Positions 51,681 through 61,309 are shown, counted from the first letter of the stretch. The stretch: 64,000 nt of DNA from Anaerosporobacter mobilis DSM 15930 (GCF_900142955.1 NZ_FRCP01000007.1:90675-154674), one strand, 5' to 3'. Numbers and translations are program-made. Notes: generated from the sequence alone by a model not told the origin.

Positions 51681-53489
51681 CTACCCTCTAAAAACATGAG
51701 ACAATGCCTTCAGTTTTTGATATCCAGCACGGAGTGGTTTTGTTAAGCGAATGGACCTAGAAGCTAATAATTGGTCAAGTGTCTTTTTCAACTGTGTATT
51801 ATTGTTCTTAAGCTTATTCATGGTTCTTGCATCATTAGCCGTTGATAACAGATATTCTAAGGTTGATTTCTTAACAACGATATACTCCTTATCCGTTGCT
51901 TTATCTTCATGATTAATTATACAAAGTGAGGGCTGCATCTGTGACTTTAGATCTTGATATCTTGGGATTATGCATTGTTCTGGTGATACTATATAGATGC
52001 CCGATTTTAATAATCCTCCATTTGCGTCTAATTTGAATTCCTCTTTCCCGATTAGAAATAATCGAATTCGATCGCCAAGTGGTAAGTATCCCATCTGTTC
52101 AAAATATTCTTCCTTATAACTCGTTAGAATAGCTTTCAAAATCGGTTGCCCTTTTCTTGCAGCAAACAAACCTGCTGTTATAGTAGTTCGGTCTTCATAA
52201 CCAAACACACTATCATAGCAGCAAAGTCCATCTAAGGTTTTTAGTAATTGAGTATGTTGACCGATGTAAAAGCCACCATTTCTTACGATGGATTTTACTG
52301 CGTAATACTCCTCCACAAACTGTAATTTTCCTTCATAATAAGCTTTCTCAATGATAGGATTCTCGTGCATATTACACGTTGTTTCATTCAACAGACGTAT
52401 TTCACCAAATTCTTTAAAACTAACTTCAACCTCTTGCCTTCCATGTTCTGGTGATATAGATTGACCAAATGCGCCAACATACAAGATTCTTGGTATTGCA
52501 TCAACTGTAAGTTCTGAAACTCTTTCAAACATGGCTAAGGAAGAAGAATATGCTTCAAAGACTATGCTTTTTGAGATTGTGTTTTTATATTTTTTTACTA
52601 TTGGTAGAATTTGATTACTATATAACCAATAGAATTGCATCATTCGAACCAATTCTAGACCAACTCTCGCTAGCAAATACTCTATTTTGTCACCAAACGG
52701 AATATCAAAATTTTGAACTTGGATTGTTTTTATTTCTTCCCTACTACTCCAACTTATTGTTTTCTCAATTCCTTCAACAGCTGCCTCTAGATAAGATTCA
52801 CTGTTTTTATATGATAAAATTGATTCATCTAAAATCTGGTGAAAAAGAACTGCATTACAACTACGATTATCATTACAAGCGCTAATTATTCTTAGTGATA
52901 AACCATAATCGTTCCATATATGTTTTCTTGTAAAATTCCGATCGTTCTTGCCACCTTCTGCACGAATTAGTTCCTCTATTTTATTCCTATGGATAATCTT
53001 ATTAAACAAGACTAATTCACCCTTTAGAAGGTATTTATAAGGTGTATCCTCCGATTGTCTTTTATCCTTACAACCAAGTAACAAGCCATTCTCATAATAT
53101 TTATATCCCCCATATATAAGGTCAAAGGTATTCTCTTTTAGCACTTCCTCATATAAGGTAGCATACGCATGATATTCCAATACGATATCTTCCGAAATAA
53201 TACCGATATATTCACCCTTTGTTGTTTTCAATACCTCTCCAATGGTTTCGAGCAAATCTTCTTCTTTTCTATTGTATATACGAATCTTCTCTCCAAATTT
53301 ATCACAGTACATCGATACAACTGATCTATACTCTTCCATATTCTTATTCAGTAGTACTAGTATCTCAATCTCCTCTAAAGTCTGATACACTAGGCTATCA
53401 ACGCACCGACATAAGGATCTAGTTCCTTCTTTGCTATCCGCATATTGATTTACTAATAATAGGACAGAAACCTTTGGTTTACTTTCCAT
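51681..53489 (-). CDS. Two-domain glycosyltransferase-like protein (GT2 plus GT32-like), degenerate motifs
   Basis: A 602-residue protein. Residues 5-215 resemble a family 2 GT-A domain (KVSVLLLVNQY at the start, then KGEYIGIISEDIVLEYH where active enzymes have a D-x-D/DSDD motif). Residues 330-470 resemble GT32 sugar-binding transferases (AIPRILYVGAFGQ, then VRNGGFYIGQHTQLLKTLDG). The GT32 consensus there is GGIYLDTDV; both aspartates are replaced, giving GQH. AAGGAG six bases before the ATG at 53489 sets the start. It is last in the glycan operon. It may act as a transferase with altered metal use or as a non-catalytic partner. Confidence 0.75.
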   Translation of the reverse strand: MESKPKVSVLLLVNQYADSKEGTRSLCRCVDSLVYQTLEEIEILVLLNKNMEEYRSVVSMYCDKFGEKIRIYNRKEEDLLETIGEVLKTTKGEYIGIISEDIVLEYHAYATLYEEVLKENTFDLIYGGYKYYENGLLLGCKDKRQSEDTPYKYLLKGELVLFNKIIHRNKIEELIRAEGGKNDRNFTRKHIWNDYGLSLRIISACNDNRSCNAVLFHQILDESILSYKNSESYLEAAVEGIEKTISWSSREEIKTIQVQNFDIPFGDKIEYLLARVGLELVRMMQFYWLYSNQILPIVKKYKNTISKSIVFEAYSSSLAMFERVSELTVDAIPRILYVGAFGQSISPEHGRQEVEVSFKEFGEIRLLNETTCNMHENPIIEKAYYEGKLQFVEEYYAVKSIVRNGGFYIGQHTQLLKTLDGLCCYDSVFGYEDRTTITAGLFAARKGQPILKAILTSYKEEYFEQMGYLPLGDRIRLFLIGKEEFKLDANGGLLKSGIYIVSPEQCIIPRYQDLKSQMQPSLCIINHEDKATDKEYIVVKKSTLEYLLSTANDARTMNKLKNNNTQLKKTLDQLLASRSIRLTKPLRAGYQKLKALSHVFRG

Positions 53490-53516
53490 AGATAACTCCT
53501 TCATAGTCATTATACT

Positions 53517-54614
53517 CTATAAACTCACAAAACCATTCTCTAGATATTGAATGATTTGATGTAATTCCTCTTTTGTATCAGGTGTGTAGAAACATTTTTC
53601 TTCTCTATTAAGTACTTCATATAATTTTGTATAGTAATTTTGAAATGCCTTCTGCTTGATATGTTGTGCCCTTCCAATGTACATCATTGAATACAACTGT
53701 ATGGCATACATAGGTTTACCAAGGATTAACTTTGCTGTAATGGAAGAACTTGAAGACACCGTAACAAGTACTTTGTCACTTAAATCATTGGTTAATAGTA
53801 TAATTTCCCAAGGTATTCTTGAATTAGGGAATAAGGTAAATCCTCTCATAGAAAAACGATCCACCGGATTTCTTGGGTGTAGTTTTATTACCATATTCTC
53901 CTTCCCAACCATGGAAGCTAACTCTTCCACTAGTTCAATATCCATACTTAAAATACCGTCTTTCACAAATGCTTCCTCTAAAAAAATATATTTCTCGGAA
54001 GGTAATGAGCACTCGCCAAAAATCCTTTTATATATTGCTGATAATTCCCTATTCTCTTCTGACAACTTAGGAATGGAAGTTACGATTTCATTTAGATTTG
54101 GTACCGAATATAATTCTGGTTCATATAACATTATTTCCACTAAATTCTGTTCCAAAGCCTGTCTTCCATAGTGTCGATGAAGCATTCCATCCGTATGAAG
54201 ATTCTCCAATACATCAATAACATAAGTTGTAATACCCTCTTCATAGAGATGAACAGTTAGCTTCATTCCCTTTTTAATTAGGTAATAGTAAAATAGCTTA
54301 TTATACGCGCTTAATGATGGTAGATATAGATGTTCATACCTATCATTCAATACAATGGGATCAATACCTTTTGCCGGATTCTTGCTTAAGTATTTCCGTT
54401 GCTGTTCATTCATAGTCCAATAATCCTTCTTACAAGCATCATCTTTCATATGATAGATCTTATGAAAAATTCCCAGTTCTTCTAGTGTATTCTCAATATT
54501 ACTAAAATCCGTTGAATCGGTTAAGATTAAATCTGTGTTATCCAATAAACTTGTAACTCGTATATTAATTGCAGTTATTACTTGAAATATTGTTCCACAA
54601 ACGAATACGTTCAT
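53517..54614 (-). CDS. GT52-like sialyltransferase-type glycosyltransferase
   Basis: A 365-residue GT-B type protein starting MNVFVCGTIFQVITAINI, as in family 52 enzymes. Bacterial sialyltransferase motifs are seen: an acidic-acidic-Gly motif EEG at 125-127 (VHLYEEGITTY), HP at 246-247 (IKLHPRNP) and a serine block at 287-291 (TVSSSSSITAK). These families use CMP-sugars. It follows the CMP-sugar synthetase gene by 2 bases, which fits a transferase for that product. Confidence 0.75.
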   Translation of the reverse strand: MNVFVCGTIFQVITAINIRVTSLLDNTDLILTDSTDFSNIENTLEELGIFHKIYHMKDDACKKDYWTMNEQQRKYLSKNPAKGIDPIVLNDRYEHLYLPSLSAYNKLFYYYLIKKGMKLTVHLYEEGITTYVIDVLENLHTDGMLHRHYGRQALEQNLVEIMLYEPELYSVPNLNEIVTSIPKLSEENRELSAIYKRIFGECSLPSEKYIFLEEAFVKDGILSMDIELVEELASMVGKENMVIKLHPRNPVDRFSMRGFTLFPNSRIPWEIILLTNDLSDKVLVTVSSSSSITAKLILGKPMYAIQLYSMMYIGRAQHIKQKAFQNYYTKLYEVLNREEKCFYTPDTKEELHQIIQYLENGFVSL

Positions 54615-54616
54615 AT

Positions 54617-55360
54617 CTAGATTTCTCCATTCTGTATGCGCTCTGTTAAAATCTCTCTTACTTTCTCAAGATCTTTCTTCGTATCAACGGATAACGTAGT
54701 GGCATCCGTCATAACAAACTTTAACTTCTTACCATTCTCTAAGAAACGATATTCGTCAATATCTTCAATACTTTCTAAAGTGCCTCGTTTCGTCTCTCCA
54801 CAAAACAATAAAGCAGAACGACTAAAACATTGAATTCCAACAAATTTCTTGTACACAATGTTGGCAGAAGCCTTCGGATATGGAATAGGAGTTCTTGCCA
54901 TATACATTCCATACCCTTGCATATCAGTTGCTATCTTAATTCTTGCCGTATCAACCACTTCCACTGGAGATTTGATCGTAGTCATGGCATTCGCTGCATA
55001 GAACTTTGATGAATCCTTCTCGGTCGGAAGTAAGAATCGAATATATTCAGGCATCATAAGTGGCTCATCACCATTAATATTGATGTAGTAATCCGCATCA
55101 ACCTTCTCAGCTACCTCACTTAATCGGTCAAGATGTGTCGGGTGCGTATCCTTAGTCATAATTGTTTTAATTCCATATTCGTTACAAACTTTTTCTATAC
55201 GTTCATCGTCAGTTGCTACATATATTTCATCAATCTCTTTTACTTTTTTAAACTGATAATGAACCCACCATATCATAGGTTTTCCACATATATCTGCTAA
55301 TGGCTTCCCTTCAAAACGAGTTGATTGATATCTTGCTGGTATAATTCCAACTATCTTCAT
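54617..55360 (-). CDS. KdsB-like CMP-sugar acid cytidylyltransferase
   Basis: Activates a keto-sugar acid as its CMP derivative using CTP. The N-terminus KIVGIIPARYQSTRFEGKPL is the classic KdsB/NeuA entry; NINGDEPLMM and LSVDTKKDLEKVREIL are KdsB-like. HPTHLDRLSEV replaces the usual HxSGTDRIAE in KdsB, so the substrate may differ from KDO. It has 247 residues. The ATG at 55360 is chosen because the homologues begin there; a longer frame runs back into the phosphatase gene. The host lacks an LPS outer membrane, so the product most likely decorates a capsule, teichoic-type polymer, flagellum or spore. Confidence 0.85.
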   Translation of the reverse strand: MKIVGIIPARYQSTRFEGKPLADICGKPMIWWVHYQFKKVKEIDEIYVATDDERIEKVCNEYGIKTIMTKDTHPTHLDRLSEVAEKVDADYYININGDEPLMMPEYIRFLLPTEKDSSKFYAANAMTTIKSPVEVVDTARIKIATDMQGYGMYMARTPIPYPKASANIVYKKFVGIQCFSRSALLFCGETKRGTLESIEDIDEYRFLENGKKLKFVMTDATTLSVDTKKDLEKVREILTERIQNGEI

Positions 55361-55361
55361 A

Positions 55362-56207
55362 TTAATAAGACACTCCTTCCAAAGCATATTTTTCAATGGC
55401 ATATGCAACGCCATCTTCTTCATTGCTCTTCGTAACATAATCTACAATCCTACGAACAGATTCAACTGCATTCTCCATCGCAACAGATACCCCTGCAATC
55501 CCTAACATATCAAGATCGTTCTCACCGTCGCCAATTGCCATAATCTCATCTGTTGTAATATTATAAGTAGCCGCTAAGTCCTGTAGTGTTTGCCCTTTAT
55601 GAATTCCTTTTCTCGTAATTTCAATATTCGTAGGTATTCCACTAGATATCTGGCACTCCGAGAAGGGCTGTAACCTCTTAAGTACTTTGGTTCGAATCTC
55701 TAAGTCACGGAAGAATAGGTTAATCTTCTCTACTTGTTGATTACTAGCGATTACAAAATTCTTCAAATCGATAACTCCATATCTAGTGTCAACAATATAT
55801 TTATTAAATTCGTTATTACCGACATATCGGTTACTAATACTCAATCGTTCTTCCTCAGCGAATGCACTTCCTGCTATAAACACATCAAAAAAGCAATCAT
55901 ATTCTTCAATAATCGCAAGCATACTTGCGGCGTATTTATTATCCATACCTTCTGAATATATGGATTGATTCTGTTTGACGTCCCATATATTCGCCCCATT
56001 AGCTGATATTATATATGAAATATCTAATTCCTTTGTTATACATTTAGGAATACCACTAGCTACTCTACCGGTGCAAGGAATTACAAGTATTCCTTGATCA
56101 ATTGCCCTGCATACCACTTCTTTTGTGCGAATTGATAATTCCTTTTTAGAATTTACTAAAGTCCCATCAATATCAACAGCTATTAGCTTGATGATCTTTT
56201 CTTTCAT
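55362..56207 (-). CDS. HAD superfamily Cof-type phosphatase
   Basis: Sugar-phosphate-type hydrolase of 281 residues. Motif I is AVDIDGTLVNS with both aspartates; motif II CTGRVASG; motif IV GDGENDLDML. The cap and C-terminal core are of the Cof subclass. AAGGAAGG precedes the ATG. It ends 1 base before the cytidylyltransferase start. In context it may dephosphorylate the sugar acid before CMP activation, the role KdsC plays in KDO synthesis, though KdsC is a different HAD subclass. Confidence 0.9.
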   Translation of the reverse strand: MKEKIIKLIAVDIDGTLVNSKKELSIRTKEVVCRAIDQGILVIPCTGRVASGIPKCITKELDISYIISANGANIWDVKQNQSIYSEGMDNKYAASMLAIIEEYDCFFDVFIAGSAFAEEERLSISNRYVGNNEFNKYIVDTRYGVIDLKNFVIASNQQVEKINLFFRDLEIRTKVLKRLQPFSECQISSGIPTNIEITRKGIHKGQTLQDLAATYNITTDEIMAIGDGENDLDMLGIAGVSVAMENAVESVRRIVDYVTKSNEEDGVAYAIEKYALEGVSY

Positions 56208-56245
56208 AGATATCCTTCCTTTTATTTAATTGATTAAAATTATAC

Positions 56246-57835
56246 TTACGTAACTTCTTGACTATACAGAGATTTTGTTAAGAATGTAATCTTATAATCC
56301 TTCGCACGTTTTTTGATCTGGATTGCTGTCGCTTCATTCTTCTTTGACATTTCTTCTGGCTCTGAAGAACCAATAAATCTATTTTCACTATAATTGTTTA
56401 CTTGGTTTCCACTAAATCCATCAAAGCCTGCTAATACAACAGATTGGGCAGATGTTTTTACAAGTAACTTCAAAACCATCATCCCAGCTTGATCCGATAC
56501 ATCCATAGAAGTATTCAATAGTTCAGCATAGTTAACATATCTAACATCCTGTTTTAGATGCATAAGATTTGAAGTGAATATGGTTTTCTTAAGATCTACA
56601 CGATTCGCAATTTTTCGGTATCTTCTTTCATTGCTGATAAAGATAAGATCTACCTTAAAATCCGGAACAGAATTTATCGAAATTACAAACGGATGATTTA
56701 CTTCTATATAAGCTTCAATTCGCTCTTTCTGTTCTATTACGCTTTTTCCGGTACCTATTACTAGAACTTCTTTTCCTACCATATCAATACGTAGCTGTTT
56801 TAACACCTCTAAATCATCCACATAGTGTTTTTGATAACTTTGATATAGGGATTCTATATAATTCTTATCAAATAAAAATCGACGCTCCTCTGGGATTTCA
56901 TCAAGAATATTGCTTATTGCTCGTACTGAAACTGTTTGCTTTGATAATAGGTACGAGGCATAATTTGGATGACAATTCTTAGATGAGGCTAAGAAGTACG
57001 CTACAGAATATCCCCATGGACGTTGCATATAGATGGGCATCAAGCATTCGTCAACACACTCAAGTAATGGTAATACCTCATAATCCGCTTTATAATTCGT
57101 ATTCAAATAATCGGTTAACAACTCGGTACACAGATTGCCAGCGCCCCTTCCCATACCATAGATTGATGTATCTATAAGGATTGTTCTTGTAGTACAGAAG
57201 CTAATCAAATCCTGTGCGTTAGCAAAAGACATCTGTAAGTTATTGTGAGAATGTAATCCAAGCGCAATGGAGGGATCTAGGTTGTTATCAAGAAGGTATA
57301 ACAACCGCTTCACATCGTTTTGATACATGGTACCTAAGGTATCGACAAGATAGAAAGCATGTGGCCTCAATTCATTAATTCTTTGAATTAAATCCATTAA
57401 TATCTGATCTTTATAATTAGCCGAACCAACCGGCTGCATGAATACTTGATAGCCCTTATCCATCAGAATATGCGCATAATAAAACGCTTTCTCTATCTCA
57501 TTTTGATGAAAAGTTAAACGGACTCCCTTAATAGGCCCTTCACTTGCTGGTGATAAATTAATAGGATTGATTTCCTTCTCTCCAATGGCTATCATAACTA
57601 CATATAAAATAGAAGAATCTGGATTCTCTAAAACGTTCGTAACCTCGTTATTATCTGAAAACAAAGCGTAATCCTCATTGTAGATACAGTCTGTTAAGAA
57701 TCCACATTCAACGATATCAATCCTTGCTGTACTTAAACCTGTAATTAAGGTTTTAATGGTATCCTTACCAAAGTTCCAGCTATTCACATATCCTCCATCA
57801 CGAAGGGTACAATCTAATAATTTCACTCTATTCAT
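56246..57835 (-). CDS. DRE-TIM aldolase/synthase fused to a MptE/DUF115-like domain
   Basis: Residues 1-280 are a DRE-TIM metallolyase related to 4-hydroxy-2-oxovalerate aldolase: LLDCTLRDGGYVNSW, LHSHNNLQMSF (metal His pair) and SIYGMGRGAGN. These enzymes form or break bonds to pyruvate- or acyl-type donors. Residues about 352-529 are a second domain, EVLVIGTGKSVIEQKE, then VISINSVPDFKVDLIFISNERRY, like MptE/DUF115 proteins found in glycan clusters. It has 529 residues and its ATG overlaps the upstream stop (ATGA). In this operon it may build the carbon skeleton of the acid sugar. Confidence 0.8.
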   Translation of the reverse strand: MNRVKLLDCTLRDGGYVNSWNFGKDTIKTLITGLSTARIDIVECGFLTDCIYNEDYALFSDNNEVTNVLENPDSSILYVVMIAIGEKEINPINLSPASEGPIKGVRLTFHQNEIEKAFYYAHILMDKGYQVFMQPVGSANYKDQILMDLIQRINELRPHAFYLVDTLGTMYQNDVKRLLYLLDNNLDPSIALGLHSHNNLQMSFANAQDLISFCTTRTILIDTSIYGMGRGAGNLCTELLTDYLNTNYKADYEVLPLLECVDECLMPIYMQRPWGYSVAYFLASSKNCHPNYASYLLSKQTVSVRAISNILDEIPEERRFLFDKNYIESLYQSYQKHYVDDLEVLKQLRIDMVGKEVLVIGTGKSVIEQKERIEAYIEVNHPFVISINSVPDFKVDLIFISNERRYRKIANRVDLKKTIFTSNLMHLKQDVRYVNYAELLNTSMDVSDQAGMMVLKLLVKTSAQSVVLAGFDGFSGNQVNNYSENRFIGSSEPEEMSKKNEATAIQIKKRAKDYKITFLTKSLYSQEVT

Positions 57836-59442
57836 AAAGTCTCCTCCTTCTTTGTTTTCTTATTCTTATCACTTGGGTGTTGCATAGCATACTCCATCGC
57901 TTTAATCTTGCCTCTTGCAATCCGCAGTTCATTGCTTTCTTTAAGCTGATAGTTTAATTTAGAACCGGTATGTTTAAGATCACACGAACCTTTCCACTCT
58001 TTCACCTTATCTCTCACCCTTTCTTCACTAATATTAATCCATATGCTACCGCTTACTTCTATCTTCTCTTCGATCGCATTCATAACCTCGTATTCAATTA
58101 TTTGAAACTCTTCTTGCCTGTACATATCTTCTAGTAAGAAAGCATAGGAGTTCTCTTCATTTAGAAAGATAATTGTTTCTATTCCTTCGATATCATAACG
58201 ATCCGACTCTTTATTAGAATCCGACTTGATGCATATATATTTATTATTAAACTCGAATTGTTCATCAAAATCGATATCAAATTCTTGTCGTTTAAAGAAC
58301 TGTTTCATATATCCTTTTGTTATGGTATCCGTTAAAATGTGCTCATCGCTAAATACTACTTGAATGAATTTTGCTACTATATAATAGATATGAAGACGTT
58401 CATAATTAACTTCAAAATCATTACCAAAATACATCGTTGCTTCTGCAATATGTGCTAATCCATGTACTGAGGTAGAGTTCGGTGTTATACACAAGGAAAA
58501 CTTTATGGTATCTAGAGACTCCGTTTCAGGATCTTCTTTCTTTTTTAAGATAAATGGTAACAATTCACTTGGGACACTTCTATTCACTACGTGGCACTCT
58601 GGAATAAGCTTTTTATAATCTATCCACACATCTTTTGGATGTGGTTTCACTATAATATTGCATCCACTACAAAAATAATCCACAATTAAAACTGTCATTC
58701 TCTCCTGTACCTCTATCTTTTGAATCGTTAAAGTTGGCAAACGTTGCGATAAAAAAAGTACATTCTCCTGCTCTTGATTGATTGGATAGGTGTCGCATCC
58801 ATATAAATCTACTAATTGATTCACATCTACAGGATTCATTCGTAATACACTTTCATATATTGTAAAGTCAATCGCTCGATCATCATAGAAATCCTTACTC
58901 TGACTTTTCAAACTGCAATAGAGTCGTTTCGCTGTTCTAGAACGACCAACTCCACCAAGATAATTGGATATTATATAGTTTGTCTCGTTAAAATTGCGTA
59001 TAATCCGTAAGAATCTTTCTGTATCACCCATAATTCCACAAGCATCTTCAAAGTAATTATATGGAATTCTATGATATAGCAGATAAACTCCAATCGACCA
59101 ATTATCTGCTGCTACGTTATACTCATCAAATTGTGTAAACCCTGCTTTATACCACTTTTCTAATGAATTGCAGATATTTTGTATTACCTGTTCTATATCC
59201 TCTTTACTGCTTTTCTCTGTCAATTCAAACCCTCTTTGAAACCTGAAATTCTTTTCGGGAACAATTCTTATATCATGAAACCAATGCATACTCTTTAATT
59301 TTTTAACATATGCGTGTAATTCATTCGTTGGTAACATATATTCAACAATAAACAATACGGCTTTTTCTTCTCTACGTATTGATAATTTATGAACGATACA
59401 ACATAAAGTATGGTACACAGTTGAAGCATGATATAATATCAT
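57832..59442 (-). CDS. Polysialyltransferase-like GT-B protein, unassigned specificity
   Basis: A 536-residue cytosolic protein. Near 129-135 it has NYFEDACG, comparable to the acidic-acidic-Gly motif, and near 264-271 IIVKPHPKD, comparable to the HP motif; CITPNSTSVHG at 318-328 may be the serine block. This set is shared by CMP-sugar-dependent transferases. The rest is not recognised, and the final 150 residues are rich in Glu and Lys. The ATG at 59442 is chosen for AGGAGG seven bases upstream. It overlaps the aldolase gene by 4 bases. Confidence 0.6.
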   Translation of the reverse strand: MILYHASTVYHTLCCIVHKLSIRREEKAVLFIVEYMLPTNELHAYVKKLKSMHWFHDIRIVPEKNFRFQRGFELTEKSSKEDIEQVIQNICNSLEKWYKAGFTQFDEYNVAADNWSIGVYLLYHRIPYNYFEDACGIMGDTERFLRIIRNFNETNYIISNYLGGVGRSRTAKRLYCSLKSQSKDFYDDRAIDFTIYESVLRMNPVDVNQLVDLYGCDTYPINQEQENVLFLSQRLPTLTIQKIEVQERMTVLIVDYFCSGCNIIVKPHPKDVWIDYKKLIPECHVVNRSVPSELLPFILKKKEDPETESLDTIKFSLCITPNSTSVHGLAHIAEATMYFGNDFEVNYERLHIYYIVAKFIQVVFSDEHILTDTITKGYMKQFFKRQEFDIDFDEQFEFNNKYICIKSDSNKESDRYDIEGIETIIFLNEENSYAFLLEDMYRQEEFQIIEYEVMNAIEEKIEVSGSIWINISEERVRDKVKEWKGSCDLKHTGSKLNYQLKESNELRIARGKIKAMEYAMQHPSDKNKKTKKEETL

Positions 59443-59474
59443 TCTCATTCCTCCTAGTAACTTAATTGATGTAT

Positions 59475-61112
59475 TTACTCATACATAGTGAGGAAATAAT
59501 CCTCTAAAACCCGAAACAGTAATTCACTATTAGACGTTCTCAAGGTTTCTGGTAATGCAAATGCATAATTGTCATCAAATATTCCAAGACATACTGGTAA
59601 ACTCTCTTCCATCTCTTCCGCAATATCACGTATAACCTCTGATTCCATCTCGCTCAAATCGTCAATATAATAGATTTTTCTGTTAGGATTACTTGCTTGT
59701 AAACCTTCCACAAAGGTACTAGTCATGATATCCCCACCAACAGGATTCCATAACAACAAGGAATTAATATCACCACATGCTTCATTCAGATATCGAATTA
59801 CTTCGTTTTGATTTCTTGGCATACTACACCGCACTACTTTCGTTATCATAGTTTGAATTGTATCTTTACCATTAAGCATTGTCCCTATTCCTAACGCAAA
59901 CATAATCCTCTCAACAGGAATCTTATTCAATCTAGGATATTGTCTTAATACTTCCTTCCACTCCTTACACGTCTTCGGTTCGTAAGCCGCTAAAGGTGAC
60001 CATAATATGATTCTGCATGCCTCAAAAAACTTCATATATATCGCTTCGAGTTTTGATTCTTTATCTCCAAGAATAATAACTGTAGCATCGAGAACGGCTG
60101 CACGCTTTCCTATACGCTCCAAAAGATGAAAGAACACAGGTGCCTTTGTTAGATACAATAAGGTGTATTCGTAATCGAATGGTTTTAAGCCACAGAATAG
60201 CTGCATTGCTATACTCTCTTTTTCTAATTTACTAACTCCGGTGGAGAGATATTTAGTGATGATCTCATCTGCATACACACTAGTGGAAGGATAAAATATC
60301 ATCTTACCATCTACTTTTTGGTATAGTTTCTTAAATCTTGAGTAATTAGACGTTAAGAATATATATCGTTTACTTTTTTCTGCTTTTGCCATTCGACCTT
60401 TTTCTCGCATAATATATTCCAAGCTAACCTTCTTATCCGCTGTCGTTTCCAAATCGTTTAATACAATTCCAGCTTTCCTACAGATCTTATCGTATATATT
60501 CTTATCATAATTAGTTTCTAGATACGCCGTAATGTGGACAGAATTATATGCTATAACACTTAATGCTTTCGCTATATATGGATTTACCATAATTGATTCT
60601 TGATATAACTGTATTTCCATATCTGGTGATACCTCCTGTTCTAAACTAGAAGATATTTCTAGGTAAATTTGATTTATTGTCAATGTTTTAGAATTGTATG
60701 CTGACCTTATCTTAGCAAAATCCTTAATCTTTAAATATTCTTCCACCTCTTGATAGATTTGATTACTCGTCTTAGTCTTAACGTATACACAATTCTCCAT
60801 ATCAATAATCAAGTCTGTATACCCAATGAATTGTTCTGCAAAACGAAATACTTTAGGCCTGCTAATATAGCTATCAATTCCTTCTTCACTAGATATCAAG
60901 TCTTTCTGTAGCTTTTCTATCTTTCCCCTGTAACATAACCAATTGATTTCTAGTAACTTACTCATAAATTTTATTGGATTTTTCTTGATTTTTTCTCTAT
61001 TCTTGTCAATATAGATTCTACTGTAATAGAGTGTATCATCGTTCCACGATGTAACAAGACGATAACCACTCTTTGCAACTTTCTTGCTCATAATCACTAA
61101 TTTTTGTAACAT
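59475..61112 (-). CDS. Unrecognised protein heading the glycan operon
   Basis: A 545-residue protein that I could not place in a family. It has no membrane helix or signal peptide. The N-terminal 130 residues are basic and helical (NREKIKKNPIKFMSKLLEI). The middle has KAEKSKRYIFLTSNYSRFKK and VDGKMIFYPSTSVYADEI, which alternate beta and alpha as in Rossmann-like folds. The last part has SLLLWNPVGGDIMTSTFVEG and ends acidic. It precedes the 536-residue gene by 32 bases. Placement suggests a transferase or regulatory subunit of the same glycan system. Confidence 0.55.
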   Translation of the reverse strand: MLQKLVIMSKKVAKSGYRLVTSWNDDTLYYSRIYIDKNREKIKKNPIKFMSKLLEINWLCYRGKIEKLQKDLISSEEGIDSYISRPKVFRFAEQFIGYTDLIIDMENCVYVKTKTSNQIYQEVEEYLKIKDFAKIRSAYNSKTLTINQIYLEISSSLEQEVSPDMEIQLYQESIMVNPYIAKALSVIAYNSVHITAYLETNYDKNIYDKICRKAGIVLNDLETTADKKVSLEYIMREKGRMAKAEKSKRYIFLTSNYSRFKKLYQKVDGKMIFYPSTSVYADEIITKYLSTGVSKLEKESIAMQLFCGLKPFDYEYTLLYLTKAPVFFHLLERIGKRAAVLDATVIILGDKESKLEAIYMKFFEACRIILWSPLAAYEPKTCKEWKEVLRQYPRLNKIPVERIMFALGIGTMLNGKDTIQTMITKVVRCSMPRNQNEVIRYLNEACGDINSLLLWNPVGGDIMTSTFVEGLQASNPNRKIYYIDDLSEMESEVIRDIAEEMEESLPVCLGIFDDNYAFALPETLRTSNSELLFRVLEDYFLTMYE

Positions 61113-61309
61113 ACTCTCTCCCAAACAAGCTCTATAATACTTATATCCAAATAATATTGATTTGCTTAATATTGTATTATCTCCCTAACAAATGCTATTA
61201 TACTTGATCCTTCCTATTACCTTTATTGTATTGTAATACTGTTTTTCCTTCTATCTTGTTTGTGTAAATATAATGTTATCAATATGTAAATTTATGTATG
61301 TGTAAGTAT

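Noticed and set aside
54617..55360. Sign of a Gram-negative LPS pathway (KdsB)
   Set aside because: All neighbours are clostridial and spoIVA is adjacent; CMP-ulosonate synthetases of this kind also occur in Gram-positive surface glycans.
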